DNA of 64,000 bases from Pontederia crassipes (GCA_030549335.1 CM060184.1:41991909-42055908), one strand, 5' to 3'; shown: positions 35,194 through 48,052, counted from the stretch's first letter. A program made the numbers and translations. The notes: a model not told the origin generated them from the letters alone.

Positions 35194-35592
35194 GGCTCTG
35201 GTATCAATTGAAATAACCATAATAGCAAAATTAAATCGAATCATGATGAATCATTAGAAAATTTAATAAACTGAATGCAGAAACAAAAATCATCCATCGC
35301 TCTCTTTCGATCACGAACAAATTGCCCATCGACTTCTTGTGCTGATGAACACTTGATGGAATGGACTTCCAAAATGACACCATAGCAATCTATTCTTCTT
35401 GGCACGGATGGAAAATGTAAAAGAAGAACTTTTCACCAAATAAATTTCATCCAAGTTATTGTGTCCTTTCTAGTAGGCACAAGGGGTTTGAAGTTTCACC
35501 CATCATGAAGCCTTCAAATGCACTCTTTGATCTGCATATATGTCTTTTGACATTGATGCATCTTTTGTTCATCATGTATATACTATTTTATC

Positions 35593-36927
35593 TGTAGGAT
35601 CCCAAGGCATCAAGAGGAGGTGAATTAGTGTTAAAATTGAAAATATTAATTTTACAAAATATGTCACGAAAGCTTAAAATCGATTCCTCAAGATTCAAAT
35701 CAATGCAATAACAATTAAACCATATGCATAATAAGGTAGGAAGGAGAGGGAGAGAAAAAGCAAACACAAAGAGCACGGTGATTGTTAACGAGGTTCGGCC
35801 AAACCATGGTCTACGTTTTCCGCTTCGACTTTTCGACCTCGAGATCGTCGGAGATTCTACTAATCACCCTTCCTTCATTTCAAACGGGGCAAGGAAGAAC
35901 CCTTTATACCAAACCACATTTTCTCCGCTTCGAGAGATAAGACACACTTCTCATTCTATGAAGCTTATCTTTTCTTTAGCTCAAGAGGTAAGATATAGAA
36001 CCTCTTTTACACAGGAGCTCACACTCAACTTTCTAATAAAAGGTTTCTCTCTTTTACAACATGAACCTCACAAGAAAAGAAGAGAGAAAGAAGAGAAGAT
36101 TTGCTCTAACTTCAAGAAAACAATTTTCCTTTGATGCTTGATGTTTCTCTTGAGTGCTTGATGAATTCTAATTCTTAACTCCATTTAGTCATTGAGACTT
36201 GTTTCCTAATTTTGAGGCCAATATATGAACGTTTTAGTGCATTTTGTGCTTTGACCGATCGACCATTTTGCCCCACCAGTTGACCGGTACACTTTTTTTA
36301 AAAAAAATATGACTGTTGGCGATCCCTACACTATTCAGTCGATCACCGATCAGTCGGTATAGTCTTGACATTCCGTTTGCTAACTTTTGGCATTTTCTAC
36401 ATTGACCAGTCAGGCAGCCTAACAGCCTGACTGGTCGACCGGTATTCGAGTCGGCCAGTCAACCGCCCTACACTATTTTAAGCATAACTTTTTGCACCAT
36501 TATCCAAATGAGATGAATTTTTATTATATGGAAATCTAACAGAATTATCTATAACTTTGATATTTATCATTCATCCAAAATTTAATGATATCATAGTCAA
36601 ATATTGATTCAAATTTCAGTATACAAAATTGTTCATTTCAAATAAACATTTTAGAACTTTACTCTTTTATACATAATTTTTCATACTAGTATCCAAATGA
36701 GATGATACTTGATTTTATGAAAAGCTAACAACATTATATATAAATTTTATATTCATATCTTAATACAATCTCGTGGGAACATAAACAAATATTAATAAAA
36801 AAAATTAGTGCATGAAGTAACTCATTCTTATTTAGATTTTTTTCGGCGTTTTAAATATAACTTTAGTTTTTCGAGGTTTTTATCATCAAAATATAATTTT
36901 ATAGGGTGTTAAAACTTTGCTCCAACA
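35593..36927 (-). repeat. Sirevirus solo LTR with perfect TSD
   Basis: 1335 bp from TGTAGGATCCC (35593) to GCTCCAACA (36927). On the minus strand it starts TGTTGGAGCAAAG with a TTTTGATGATAA motif shortly after, the Sirevirus LTR signature. The 5-bp target duplication TTATC lies at 35588-35592 and 36928-36932. The LTR includes a GAGGTTCGGCCAAACC segment (35789-35804) and a CGGTCGACCGG-rich region (36250-36440). No internal domain is attached, so it arose by LTR-LTR recombination. Confidence 0.9.
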
Positions 36928-36960
36928 TTATCCTCATACACCTTTTAGTATAGGAAAACA

Positions 36961-37036
36961 TACACACACACATACACACGAACACACAGATATATATATA
37001 ATATATATATTTATTTATACATATATATATATATTA
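36961..37036. repeat. CA/TA microsatellite
   Basis: ACACACAC-rich then TATATATA-rich tract just right of the solo LTR. Confidence 0.85.
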
Positions 37037-37199
37037 AGCATCTTTTGATATATATACACTCTTTTACCTTTTGATATATACACTATTTGTCTCTACACAT
37101 ATAATTCCATATCATTTCATATTAATGAATATGTCCATAAATACTTTGATCACTTTATTTGGGCCTCAATATATTTTGGCAATCCTTAATTGTATAATT

Positions 37200-39630
37200 A
37201 TTTTCATATTAAACCCAATGTTGAAATTATGTTCCAACATAACCTACTACATCGCCAAAACCAACGATAATGTTACTATCTTCAAAGGGAATAAAGAATA
37301 TTTAGGAATTACAAATTAGATTTGGAGGATTGCATTTTAATTTTTAATGATGCACTATATGTCCTATGGTAGGGTAACTATAGCCAAGGACATGAAAGTC
37401 CTTACTGTCGGGAGATTTGTTCTCATACATGACTTGGTTTGCCTATTGTACAATGTGGATGTCATTTCTAATATTCTATGTGTGAATATTCTGATTATAA
37501 TGTTTGGCATGCCCGATTAGGACATTCAAAAAAGACAATGACAGAACAAATTATAAAAAAGAACTTAGTTCCTAAAATTTCAAATGCAAGTATATTGCCT
37601 TGTGGACAGTTTGACTAAAGTATAATCTAAAGATCAATCTCGGGAGCAATAAGGTCACAGAAATTGTTAGAATTATTTTTCCTCTAATATTTATGGTCCT
37701 TTAAATATCATGACACGCAAGAATAAAGAATATTCTATCACTTTTTTCAAGATTCTCCTTTATGTATATCTCTTGTATAAAAAGTTGGATGCCTTTGAAG
37801 CATTCAAGAGGTATAAGACAAAAGTGAAGAAAAAATTGAGAAGACCAATTAAGTTATTAAGGACAAAGAAAAAAGGAGAATACACCTCACAAAAATTTAA
37901 TGATTATTTCATTCAGAAAGACATTAATAGGCAAACTATAATGACATATACATCAAACTAGAATGGTGTGGCAGAAAGAAAGAATAGAATATTGATGAAC
38001 GAGTAAGAGGTATGTTGTTCCATTTCGTATCTCTAAGAAATTTTGGGAAGAGATGATATTGACTGTAAATTATATACAAAACAGAAATTTTACAAAGTTT
38101 ATAGAAAGCAACCATATGAATTGTGTGGAATGACAGGAAACCTGATATAGGCCTTTCTACAAAACTGGAAATGTAAAGCGCGTGTTCTAGTTCCAAGTCA
38201 GTTGAAGAACAAACTTGATTTTAGGATGTTAACATGCAAGTTCATTAGATATAGTCAACGATTCAAAAGATATAGTTTCTTCCATGAAAAAAAGTTAATT
38301 ATGAGTCATGATGCAACATTCTTTGAAAATGAAAATGAAGAAATGAATGAAGAAACTGACAATGAACATCTAATTATCCTTGGGATAATGATGTCGAATA
38401 TGATGTATCAAATACCAATAGTGAAAGAAGATGCTAAAGATATGAATTCTTTGTAAAATAAAAAAAGTGGCTGGACCCATAAAGCCCACAAGTATAATTG
38501 ATAACAAGAGACCCAACACATGACCAATGTATTTTGATGAGTATATTCTGTACGAGTACGAGGCTTCATGTTACTCAATGGATGTACATATAAAACATTG
38601 TACAAATCATGTTTCAAATGATGAAGCAATACGACCGTCGTGAGAGATGAAATTGATTCTATTAATTAGAACAAGGTATAGGAAGTATGTGATTTGCTAA
38701 AAGGTCGACAATACATAGAGTATAAATGGGCATTCAAGGAAAAGTATTGAACTGATGGTATTATTATGAAGCACAAAATTAGATTGGTTGTCAAGGATTA
38801 TACTCTCAGAAAGTTGGTATAGACTTTTAGAAAACTTATTCTCTGGTAGCTAAATTGTGCATCTATCAAAAACATCTTAGCAAAATTTGCATATATTATT
38901 TAGAATATTCTAGATGGATATAAATACTCTAACTTAACGGAGAGTTGAGTGAAGACATATGCAACAACTTGATGATTTTTAGATAGAAGGTCAGGAGAAT
39001 AATGTTTATAAGATGAAAAAGTTATTGTATGTCTTAAAAAAATCATCTGCCAATGGTGCCAAAAGTTTCATATGACGATCATTCAATTAGATTTCATTGC
39101 AAATAAATTGGATCATTGTATATATATCATGAATAATGGGAGCAAGTTCGTTATAATGTCATTGTATGTAGATGATATTTCACTTGACGAAAATGATGTC
39201 ACATTATTCAATGAAGTTAAAGAAAAATTAAGCAATTTAAAATGAAGGACATGGAAAAGATTCATATGTCCTTGGAACTAAAGTTATTAAAGACAAAAAG
39301 CTCAAAAACAATGAGCTTGAGTCAAGAATAATATTTAAGCAAGATATTAAAAAGATTTAGAATAAGAATAGCAATCCAGTACCAACACCTACAATCATTG
39401 GGAAAGGACTCACTAAGAGTCGGTATCCTAATTTAGAATAAAAATCCTTAGAGGTCCCATATATACAAACTATGAGGAACTTAATTTATATTATGCTATG
39501 TACAAGGTTTGATTTGATGTATTCGAAAAACTTATTAGATTTCAAGTAATCCCGAAACAAAGCCATGAAAAGATTATGATATCTCAAATGCACTACACAA
39601 TTCAAATTGACATACGCAAATTGCATTGTA
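37200..39630 (+). pseudogene. copia gag-pol remnant, plus strand
   Basis: A protease/GAG-pre-integrase region carries IFKGNKEYLGI (about 37280), NVWHARLGHSKKTM (about 37500) and VPKISNASILPCG. The integrase segment has GPLNIMTRKNKEY (about 37690) and YTSQKFNDYFIQKDINRQT. RT pieces include EYKWAFKE (about 38720) and SLYVDDISLDENDVTLFNE (39163-39215), where the YVDD box survives. YSKNLLDFK and CTTQFKLTYANCIV follow near 39500-39630. The RNase H region was not found and no LTR flanks it. The TSD of the neighbouring solo LTR shows that element inserted beside or into this sequence. Confidence 0.7.
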
Positions 39631-40830
39631 TGAACAATGTATGTGTCAAAATTGCGTGACTAAAATGGTTGTGAGAAATATTATAATATGATCAGTTTTG
39701 GCCACACTCGATATCGGAGGTAACCATCGATGAAGTGATGTCATCCTTAGCCTAAAATGAACGTGATTGAAAATGAATGTGATTAAAGGGACAAACTAGG
39801 ATGGTGGGGAAGTCTTTATATAAAAAAATAGATATATAAGAAGGTCCATCCTAGAGCCTCTACTGATTGATTGAACTATCACATATTTTGGTAATGATCT
39901 CTTGGTAAACTTAATAGTTCATCTCACTTGATGCATATGTTGTGATGAGCTCGGAACACTATTTTCAAAATCAGATGAGAGATCAGATCGGATTGACAAT
40001 TGGGTCGCGGTTGGATCGGTCCGATCGGATTCAATCGAATTGAATTGAATTAAATTTTATTAAAATAATATTATTTATAAAAATTTAAAATTATAACACG
40101 AATAATATTTATGTAATTTATAATAATATAATAATAACCTAGTAATAATAATATAATAGCATAAAGATATTCATAAAAGATTGACTATCAAATTATTGAT
40201 ATTGACGTATTAATATTAATTTTATTGGTTCCGTTAGTTTTGATCTCTTTATCTTTAACATTTTTTGTATTTTCATTAAGTAATATCCTGATGTCATTTT
40301 TCCGTCTTGTATTTGATAAAATATTATTTTTTTCTATCATAAATTACTCGTTTTCTCTTTGTTTTTTTAACGCTTTCCTTTTGTATTTCCATCAAAATTT
40401 GTTTACCCATAAATCTTGCCATATTTATTTCCGTTAAAATATTTTTCCCCATAAATTTTGAAATAGATATGGTTAAAAGGGAAACTACGAAAAAAAGGAA
40501 AAATACAATATCTTTTGGCCGGATTAAAAAGTGGAAGTTTATTTAAATATGATTAAATCGAAAATAACTTTTTTCCTTTTTTTGCTTTACTTCCATATTA
40601 TTTTTCTGAATTTCTTAATTTGTGAAGTTGAATAGAACTTTTAGCTGGTTCTTCGGTTGATTAGTTTTTTTCCGTTCAATCAATTTTTGATCGGTTCAAA
40701 ACTAATTTTAATCTTAAATCGAATCGGACTAATTATATTCATGATTCAACCTATCGGTTCGATTCGATTTTACCAATATTGGCTCGGAATCACCGACAAA
40801 GTAACATAACTTAAGCACCGACTTCCAAGC
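39631..40830. other. Non-coding; probable degenerate MITE at 39.96-40.80 kb
   Basis: 39631-39950 shows nothing recognisable. 39960-40060 and 40680-40795 are rich in GATCGG/GATTCGG motifs on opposite strands around an AT-rich core, like the GGGTCGG-ended MITE at 30.7 kb but too diverged to define terminal repeats or a TSD. Confidence 0.35.
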
Positions 40831-40936
40831 CATATTTCATCCCCTCTCCAGTCTCCACCCGAAGCCGCGGCTTCCAGCGGCCAAACAAAACCAACGCCCC
40901 CCATCCCCATCCATCCTCCCTCCTGTTAAAACATCA

Positions 40937-40979
<43 letters not shown>

Positions 40980-41266
40980 TGCTATTATTATTTGCTATTT
41001 TCATATATTTATGAAACCAGCAACCACCCTGTCTCGAAAACGAAACAACTGGGAAATCTCTCTTTGACTTTCTCTCTCCTTCACCTCATCACCTCTCAAA
41101 CCTGCAGCAACAAGCATAGACAACGAGTCTTCCTCCGATCCCTCTTCCTAGTGATCTCCTCCTCCCTCTCGTCGCCTGCTCTTCTTCTTCCCCTGTGAGC
41201 AGTTGTCCGAAGGAATCTAGAGAGAGAGAGAGAGAGAACGAGAGAGAGAGAGACGCGCATTTGGTG
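40831..41266 (+). promoter_or_regulatory. Promoter and 5' leader of the calmodulin-like gene
   Basis: An abrupt change from AT-rich repeats to CT-rich sequence. A possible TATA element (CATATATTTAT, about 41001-41011) lies about 30 bp before a likely start near 41035-41045. The leader has a CT-rich block and a (GA)n tract (41217-41252) directly before the ATG at 41267. A (ATT)14 microsatellite sits upstream. The TATA call is only by position and composition. Confidence 0.35.
40938..40979. repeat. (ATT)14 microsatellite
   Basis: Uninterrupted ATT trinucleotides about 290 bp upstream of the calmodulin-like ATG. Confidence 0.95.
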
Positions 41267-41758
41267 ATGGGTGGTCGTCGGCTGCAGGGGGAGCAACTGA
41301 AGCAGCTGCGGGAGATATTTAAGCGGTTCGACATGAACGGCGACGGCAGCCTGACGCACCTTGAGCTTGCGGCGCTGCTGCGCTCCCTGGGGGTGAAGCC
41401 CAGCGGCGACCAGATTCATGCCCTCCTCTCCAACATGGACGCCAACGGCAACGGCGCCGTCGAGTTTGACGAGCTCGCCAACGCCCTCGCCCCCATGTTC
41501 ACGACCGAGCAGGCCCTCGTCGACCAGGCGCAGCTCCTCGACGTCTTCCGATCCTTCGACCGCGACGGCAACGGCTACATATCCGCCGCCGAGCTCGCCC
41601 GTGCCATGGCCCGCATGGGGCAGCCCCTCACCTTCTGCGAGCTCACCGAGATGTTGCGCCAGGCCGACACCGATGGCGACGGCGTCATCAGCTTCAAGGA
41701 GTTCGCAGCCGTCATGGCCAAGTCCGCCGCCGAATTCCTCGGCTTCGCCCTCGTCTGA
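41267..41758 (+). CDS. Calmodulin-like protein with four EF-hands (CML15/16-type)
   Basis: 163 aa, single exon, very GC-rich. It starts MGGRRLQGEQ; the frame is open upstream to 41195 but without an in-frame ATG, so 41267 is the start. Four canonical EF-hand loops: DMNGDGSLTHLE (22-33), DANGNGAVEFDE (58-69), DRDGNGYISAAE (98-109) and DTDGDGVISFKE (134-145). Each keeps acidic residues at positions 1 and 12 and Gly at 6, so four Ca2+ sites are expected. The C terminus ends AKSAAEFLGFALV; no membrane segment or prenylation motif. The sequence around LELAALLRSLG and MGQPLT is characteristic of the Arabidopsis CML15/16 group. Role: Ca2+ sensor that relays calcium signals by binding targets; targets are unknown. 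A (GA)n tract lies in the leader. It converges with the TMEM33 homologue downstream. Confidence 0.95.
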   Translation: MGGRRLQGEQLKQLREIFKRFDMNGDGSLTHLELAALLRSLGVKPSGDQIHALLSNMDANGNGAVEFDELANALAPMFTTEQALVDQAQLLDVFRSFDRDGNGYISAAELARAMARMGQPLTFCELTEMLRQADTDGDGVISFKEFAAVMAKSAAEFLGFALV

Positions 41759-43592
41759 GGGACTCCTCATCACCGTCAGGATCTCCGTTTGACTCGATCA
41801 AGCCAATCGGCAAGTTGTCGGTTGGATTTGCAGACGCGTGCATTGACTTCGTCATAAGGAGCGATCGCTCGGCGGCGTTGACGTGTTAATGACGAGGCTT
41901 TAGAATTTTTTTGGCGTCATTAATTTTAACTCGATTTGTACATATAACTCGTTGGATAATGTTCCTTTGGCGTGCGAACGGAGATGATGCCTTCTGCGCG
42001 AAAGCAAAATGTACACCTTTCTCTGTTACATTCCTTCTTCTTGTATATTTTTCGTGGGTCTTCTTTTTCTTTTTTTTTTTTTTTCTCTTCTTTCTTTGTG
42101 GGGGTTTGGTTCAGGAAGGAATTGGGAACTCTGAGTCTCGATTTTTTTTTCTTTTTTGGTTCTTTTTGCTTTGTTGAAAATTTCGTGCCTGGATGGCCAT
42201 AACTCGCGATTGGTTGGCAACGTGATTTCGGTTCTAGACTTTTTTTCTGTTGAAAATGTCAAATGAGGCCAAAAGGTCATACTCATATGTTCCACTTTTG
42301 TGCGTATGTAATAAGAGAATCCAACATTGACCCTGGGAAATGAGGTTATTTGAAAATTGACGGAGAGAGACACCATTAATATTGTATAACTGATATTATA
42401 GTTATAAATATAATTGATCAGCAAAACAAATTGTAGAATATTATACAACATAATATTTTGGATTACATTTATATAATGAGACGTATTAAGGTGCAATCAC
42501 AATTTACAATTGCACGGTACAATTTTATATTTTTAAATCATTAGATTGAAATCATTTTGATCTAATAGTCCATATTTCTTATATTTTGAGCCATTAGATT
42601 AAAATGATATTAATCTAAGTTCAAAACTGGTTGCAGGATCCGATTTATACAGAGACAGTATTAGAGTGCATATACATACATATACATATTGTGATTTATA
42701 TAAAATTTGTTGAAAGTAACATTTTGAGTGGCCATTATTATTGGATAAAAAAGGTTTTTTTCTCTCGTTCCCATCTAATATATTTTTCGCAAATTCATAA
42801 TTTTGTTACATTGTTCCCAAACATGCCCTTAATATAAGTTGATTGATAATAATAAATTATGTCTAATTAATAATAAAATAAAATAAAATAATTTTATAAA
42901 ACACTTGTCGCCCGAATTTATAGACATGAATGATCATAAAAAAATATGAAGAAAATATATTTTTTATGTGATAAAAATATTTTGAAAATTGAGATTGTAA
43001 TAACAATAAATTAACTATGTTGATAAAAGTGAACCATAAGCAAAACGTATATAAATTAGACTCAGTTTTTGTCTTGTAAGCAAATATTTATTAATCAAAT
43101 ATGAAAAATGTTTTAAATAACTTTTAAATCATTTTAACCTGTTTATAATTATAGTCAAACACCTTGGCACAGAGAAAAAAACATAACTAGAGTGCAATGG
43201 CCACTCAATTCCCAACTTTAAAATTTTCAAAAAGAAAAGATATTTCTTACAAGTGTAGGCTTGAAATATTACAATAACCAGTTCCCAAATTCCTGTGACC
43301 CGGAAGATTCGAGTAAAGTTAACAGCTAGTTACAGGTTTCGCCCTAAGAATAAAGAAAACTTGCATTGCAGCACTTAGTATCATTTCTGCACTATCGTCA
43401 ATTATAATCCACCGCAACCAAGGGAAAAAAGGAAATGACCTCCATCAGATAAAGTTATGTCCACAGTTCCTGTCATTGAAATATAAGAACTTCACCATGG
43501 AAGGGTTTTTTTCTCATCATCTCCATTAAGAAAATTCTTTCGGATACAGGGAAAACAATGTCCAGTTATAGTCCATCCCATCCACGAATCAC
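41759..43592. other. 3' intergenic region between convergent genes
   Basis: Contains the 3' untranslated regions of the calmodulin-like gene (left) and the TMEM33 homologue (right). Poly(T) runs lie at 42063-42085 and 42143-42160. 42480-43190 is AT-rich with no ORF of note. No transposon ends recognised. Confidence 0.5.
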
Positions 43593-46500
43593 TTACCGGA
43601 ACCACCATCTTTGTATCATGGAAATAGGGGAATTCAAAAAAGGAGCGTACTGATGAATGTAGGGATTCACAGTGCGACCGATCTTGACCCAGATACTCTG
43701 ATGGTAACCAGCAAGAGGAGGAGTCATGTACATTATCTTCAGTAGCTGCATAAACAGACAGAATGAGAAGGATGGAGCAAGAAGCTAATGGGAAACATAG
43801 AGTAATTCTAAATGTCTGGGGAAAAGTTAGTAAGTGAAAGCAAGATTTCCAAAAGAAAATCTTGGGAAATTAAGAAGACCTCTAGTCAAATAGAATAAAT
43901 GAAACATCAGCTACCTAACTTCTACAGTGCATCACGTAATTGCTTCCTTCATTTCCTGGAATGCAAGGTTCAGAGAGAAGAAGGAATAAAAGATTCCAAA
44001 ACGCTCACAAAGAGGATATACAAGAAAGTACTGTTTGATTTCTCATGAAAGCTCAACTTCCTGACAGTGAACAATTTCTTTTAAACAAAGGGCAAGAGTA
44101 CAAAATTTAGCTCGTTGTGGTCATACAAACTCCCCAGAAGACCCATATGTGGCACATAGTGCTAATTTGACAGACATTGTAAAGTTCTCATATCTTTGCA
44201 TGATAGATAATTATCAATCTTGAAGGTTACAAAGATCCTACAAGGCCTTGCAGAAAGAAGTCATGGCATAAAATTGAAAATGATGAAAGATTATATAAGT
44301 AGGATCTAACCTGCCAGTACATGAAGGTTTGCATTACATTCCGCTGCCACCTGAATCAGCAACATTTGGTGTGTCGTGAATGAAAAAAGGAGAATGTTTA
44401 AATCAACTTTTTTTTTCTGAAAGAAAGTTTAAGCAACGAAAGGAAATAATATTTTTGAAAGAAAAGACACTGACGACAATAGGGATATAAGGAGAAGAAA
44501 TCCCAGTCCGATTTCAGCATGGGAACTCAGGAAGTTGAGCATAGTTCCATTCGCTTCCACCCATAAACAAGTTGCTTGCAAGTATCTCCTGTTCAACAAA
44601 TTAGCCTCCTTACATTAGTTTGACAATGTTGTTCCTTCATGTTTTTTTAGCCTTAGAGTAAACAAGAGCACTAAGATTACTTAAAAGTTGATTATAGCAA
44701 TACTAAGTTACTTATTTAAGGATTTTAAAGTGCGCATTGTAAAGGAAATGAATGGCAAAAGAACCGGATATAAATCTGATAATTCAACAAATCGGTCAGG
44801 TTGTAATATTTTGAGATTCAATGCATGAACGTAAAAGCAAAAGTGATGAAACAAAGAATCAAATTGGGTTAATAGAATTTTAGAAATCTGGCTCATATGG
44901 AGTCACCAGGATCGCTAATGCAATCAATGTATATGATCCAATTTGTTAGGCCTTTCAAGTGTTATATTATAGAATCTCTGAGTTCAACTATGATTAGTTG
45001 CTAGGTCCTGAGTTATGGACTTTTGGATGGCCTTTAGAAGGGTTTTCTCGTACTCTTTTTGCACTAGAAAGCACTCTAAGAATTGATAAAGAATTAAGCA
45101 ATCATCCACCCTGAACACAAATATGAAGAGAAGCCACTTTGTGATTTAAAAAGCTTTAGAAAAGAAGATTTTATTTATAAGAGATAGCACTGAAGTAGTG
45201 AACGGCCACAAACTATTTGGATAACAAGTTGTTAATTATCCTTTTTACCCCTAGAAAAAACTATTTGGATAACAAGAATTTTGAAAAATAAAAACAAAAA
45301 TCAATAAACATTCCAAAAAAAAAATTTAAAGAAAAGGATTACCTGTACAGCAATGACTGTCCAAAGTTTAGTCTTAAGAACCTAGCAACATGTTCGAGAG
45401 CCCAACAAAATACAGGTACCAAGGCAACTGTGATTCAGTTAATGTGAAATCCATTAGTAATGCCACACAGATCCTAAGTTAGGAATTGTCATTAATCTTG
45501 CAATCTAACATAAACAGCAATTCAATGCATGACTCACATTTGAAGTGCAACTGAGATGAAACAAGAATGAGACAATATATCAAGTGAATAAAATCCTTGG
45601 TTGCCATCACCGGCCGAAACCACACTCGTATTACAGGAAGGTTCCATGACCTTGGTTTCTAGAAAGTATACACGAGAATGTATTAATTTGGTAGAACATG
45701 AATGGAAACGGTAATAAACAAAGAGAATAGAGAATATTCTTACACCGTAAAGGACATATAATGAATAGACTGAGGAACAAGTGGTACCCAGCAAGGACAA
45801 CCGATATGCCTTGATTGAGAGACTATTTGAGGCCACTGGGAGCATACCCACAACTGCAACAGCTAAAACCTGGGGAAATAATTTTTATTTTCCCACTCAA
45901 TCTACAGAATGTAATCCAGAGATGAAAAAAATATATTGACCCCAAAATAATCAATTTTTAAAATATTTAAGATGAAATTAGGGGGTCCATGTTTCCAATT
46001 CGGAATCAAAGACAAGGTATCGTAAAAGTATGCTAGGTTATGTAAGATGCTATTTTATGACTAGAAAATCAGTCACATAACATATCACAAAATATTAACA
46101 TATTTTAGCCATAATGAGGCACTCAAATTCTTTGAATTTATAAGGAGGATCTTCCATTTATTACAAAGACAGAAACAAACACAGGCTGATTCATGAAAAC
46201 TTTAATATTTCTCATTCAGAGGCAAAAATTATCTAGTAATGATCCATTATCCTTGTATTTCATAGATGCCCAAGTAGCCATGCCGGAATTGCATGACTTT
46301 GTGACCAGGAGTCAGAAATTTAGTGTCAGTCAAGGACCAAAGTGCCACTTGCAACTCCACTTTCAGTGAATGGCTGAGAAGGTGCTAAATTTTTTTGGTA
46401 TTAGAAAACTTCCACAAAATAAAAGAAAATCAAACAAAAAGAAAGAAATCCATAGAGGAACAGTGATTCATCTCTCAATTGGGCACAATGGTCTTTGTCA

Positions 46501-46972
46501 GTGGAATATGGAAATGAAACACCCAACATAGTGGAAACCTATATACGTCATGAAAACAAAACTTATTTCATGCTGGAGACCATTAAACAAAGAAAAACAT
46601 ATGGTTTCCGCAACTCAGGGCCATCATCTAAGTCGCTGGTGACAGATATTAAAAAAGGGTGTATATAAGCATACCCATGCATTGATGGAGAAATATGCAG
46701 AATGCCGATCAAGATGTGAAGCAGCAGTTCTTCCTGTTTGTGTTGATGCTGCAACATGAGGTTGTCAACTATGTTAGAAAACATTTTTTAAAAGCATTAT
46801 TTCCATCGTGATAGATTCCTGCAAGCTGAAAGGATACTGATGGAAAAATGAGGAGAGCAACAAATACGAGCTAGTATACACCTGAGTCACGATAACCAGA
46901 ACTTTGATAAGCATTTGGCGGTAATCCCCCTGATGTGGAACTTGTGGCCTGAGGGAAACTACTCGAAGACAT
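43593..46972 (-). CDS. TMEM33: TMEM33/Pom33 family ER and nuclear-envelope membrane protein
   Basis: Eight coding exons, 5' to 3': 46972-46882, 46748-46675, 45869-45744, 45658-45538, 45427-45343, 44588-44475, 44350-44311, 43745-43593. All introns are GT-AG and phases close, giving 267 aa. Family hallmarks: RTAASHLDRHSAYFSINAW (37-55), LPVASNSLSIKAYRLSLLG, ATKDFIHLIYCL, ALEHVARFLR, SSHAEIGLGF, WQRNVMQTFMYWQLLKIMY and C-terminal GYHQSIWVKIGRTVNPYIH...QRWWFR. Hydrophobic segments lie near 56-72, 82-95, 118-134, 139-150 and 188-206, with a Ser/Thr-rich N tail. In animals and yeast the family shapes ER tubules and positions nuclear pores; the plant role is inferred. The exon 6 donor was chosen as GTCAGT because it keeps the frame. 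The start ATG follows a likely 5'-leader intron acceptor (CCAG at about 46992). Confidence 0.9.
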
Positions 46973-47900
46973 TGACTCCAGTCCCCAATAAATCTGGATC
47001 ATGTTAAAAGTTTACTATATCAAAATCCAAACATAAATGAGAGAATCAGCAGCTCATTACCATCATTATGCTTAGATTTCCTTTTTATTCCAGTTAGCAG
47101 TAAGCTTCTAAATCCATATTTACTTATTCTAGATCAGGTCACAAATAATTAAATTGTAAACAACTCGTTCCCACGCCCACAATCAGAAAATAAGAACGGA
47201 CTTATTAATTGAGTAAAATATTGAAAAGAAAATTCGGAAATTTATTTGATATAATTGGAGGCAAATATCGAGGAAACGATATGCCAAAAAGAGTTCCTTT
47301 TAAGTACTAAGTTTCCGAAATTCCGTCAAAGTATGCATGGAACAGTGTTCCAATCCTCAGCATTTGTTTCCGAACCGTGATAAAAAAAGATGGACAAGCA
47401 CTTGCCCCGGCAGCAAGAGGCTAAACTCATGCGACAACAAGAACGAGTCTTGTTCAATGGCTACAATGACGCACGGATAGAATCCTCCAGTAGACCGAAA
47501 GAACCAAATCGACGACATTGCTGGCCAAAATTTGGACAAGAATTGTAATGAAAAAAAAATCCCTAATAGAGGCCGCAAAAAGAATTGACTGGTCAGTCAG
47601 TCACTCAGTTAGTCAGCTAGCAATAACTCGAAGCAAGAATCGGAAGAAATTGCGCAAGCCGGATAGTGAGGAAAGCGGAATTATTGAAGAGGTGAAGTAG
47701 GAGTACGATGTAGGGCACCCGGTAGAGATTGCGCGTGATTGAAGCTGCCGTCCGAGCAATATTCCGGACGAGGGGACTCGAACCCCGCCGCCGCCGACGA
47801 CGACTACGATATCCGCTTCGGCCTCCGCCAATAGGACACTCTTCTCGTTGCTGTCTATATTTTTTCCCTCTTCTGCGGCGACGTTGAAGGCGACGACTTC
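46973..47900 (-). other. 5' leader, leader intron and promoter of the TMEM33 homologue
   Basis: Just upstream of the ATG there is an ATCCAG acceptor-like site, so the first coding exon probably begins with a few leader bases and is preceded by an intron. The GC-rich block at about 47690-47900 is the likely first, non-coding exon and promoter. Short ORFs here (47831-47613 and 47578-47357) do not extend the family's N terminus and are not called. Confidence 0.4.
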
Positions 47901-47996
47901 GGGAAGCGCGTCATTTTAATACATGAACGGAGAACTGCAAACTTTCTTTCTTTTTTTCTGTTGTCATTTGGTTCTCTACGAAAAATAAATAAACAA

Positions 47997-47997
<1 letters not shown>

Positions 47998-48050
<53 letters not shown>
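47998..48050. repeat. (TTA)n microsatellite, about 17.7 units
   Basis: Uninterrupted TTA/ATT tract just upstream of the presumed transcription start of the TMEM33 homologue. Confidence 0.95.

Positions 48051-48052
<2 letters not shown>

Larger units (their letters stand above)
32070..35208 (-). mobile_element. copia element, reverse strand, internally deleted
   Basis: Pol domains run right to left between about 34070 and 32330. A primer-binding-like site is at 35194-35207 (plus strand GGCTCTGGTATCAA, two transitions from GGCTCTGATACCAA). The sequence just outside it, TGAAATAACCATAATAGC (35209), recurs as TGAAAGAACCGTAATAGC at 32070, which would be the outer end of the other LTR. Beyond about 30 bp the two LTRs barely align, so LTR assignment is tentative. 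Confidence 0.5.

Noticed and set aside
41195-41266. N-terminal extension of the calmodulin-like protein
   Set aside because: The upstream frame begins at GTG, not ATG, and encodes a (GA)n-derived Arg/Glu string; it is leader sequence.
41096-41773. 225-aa minus-strand ORF opposite the calmodulin-like gene
   Set aside because: Antisense shadow of the GC-rich coding sequence; Gly/Glu/Val-rich composition mirrors the sense codons.
41418-41792. 124-aa Pro/Ser/Thr-rich ORF overlapping the calmodulin-like gene
   Set aside because: It is a shadow frame created by the high GC3 of the real EF-hand gene; low complexity and no family resemblance.
47357-47831. Minus-strand ORFs upstream of the TMEM33 homologue
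   Set aside because: They are not in frame with or similar to the family N terminus; more likely leader and leader intron.
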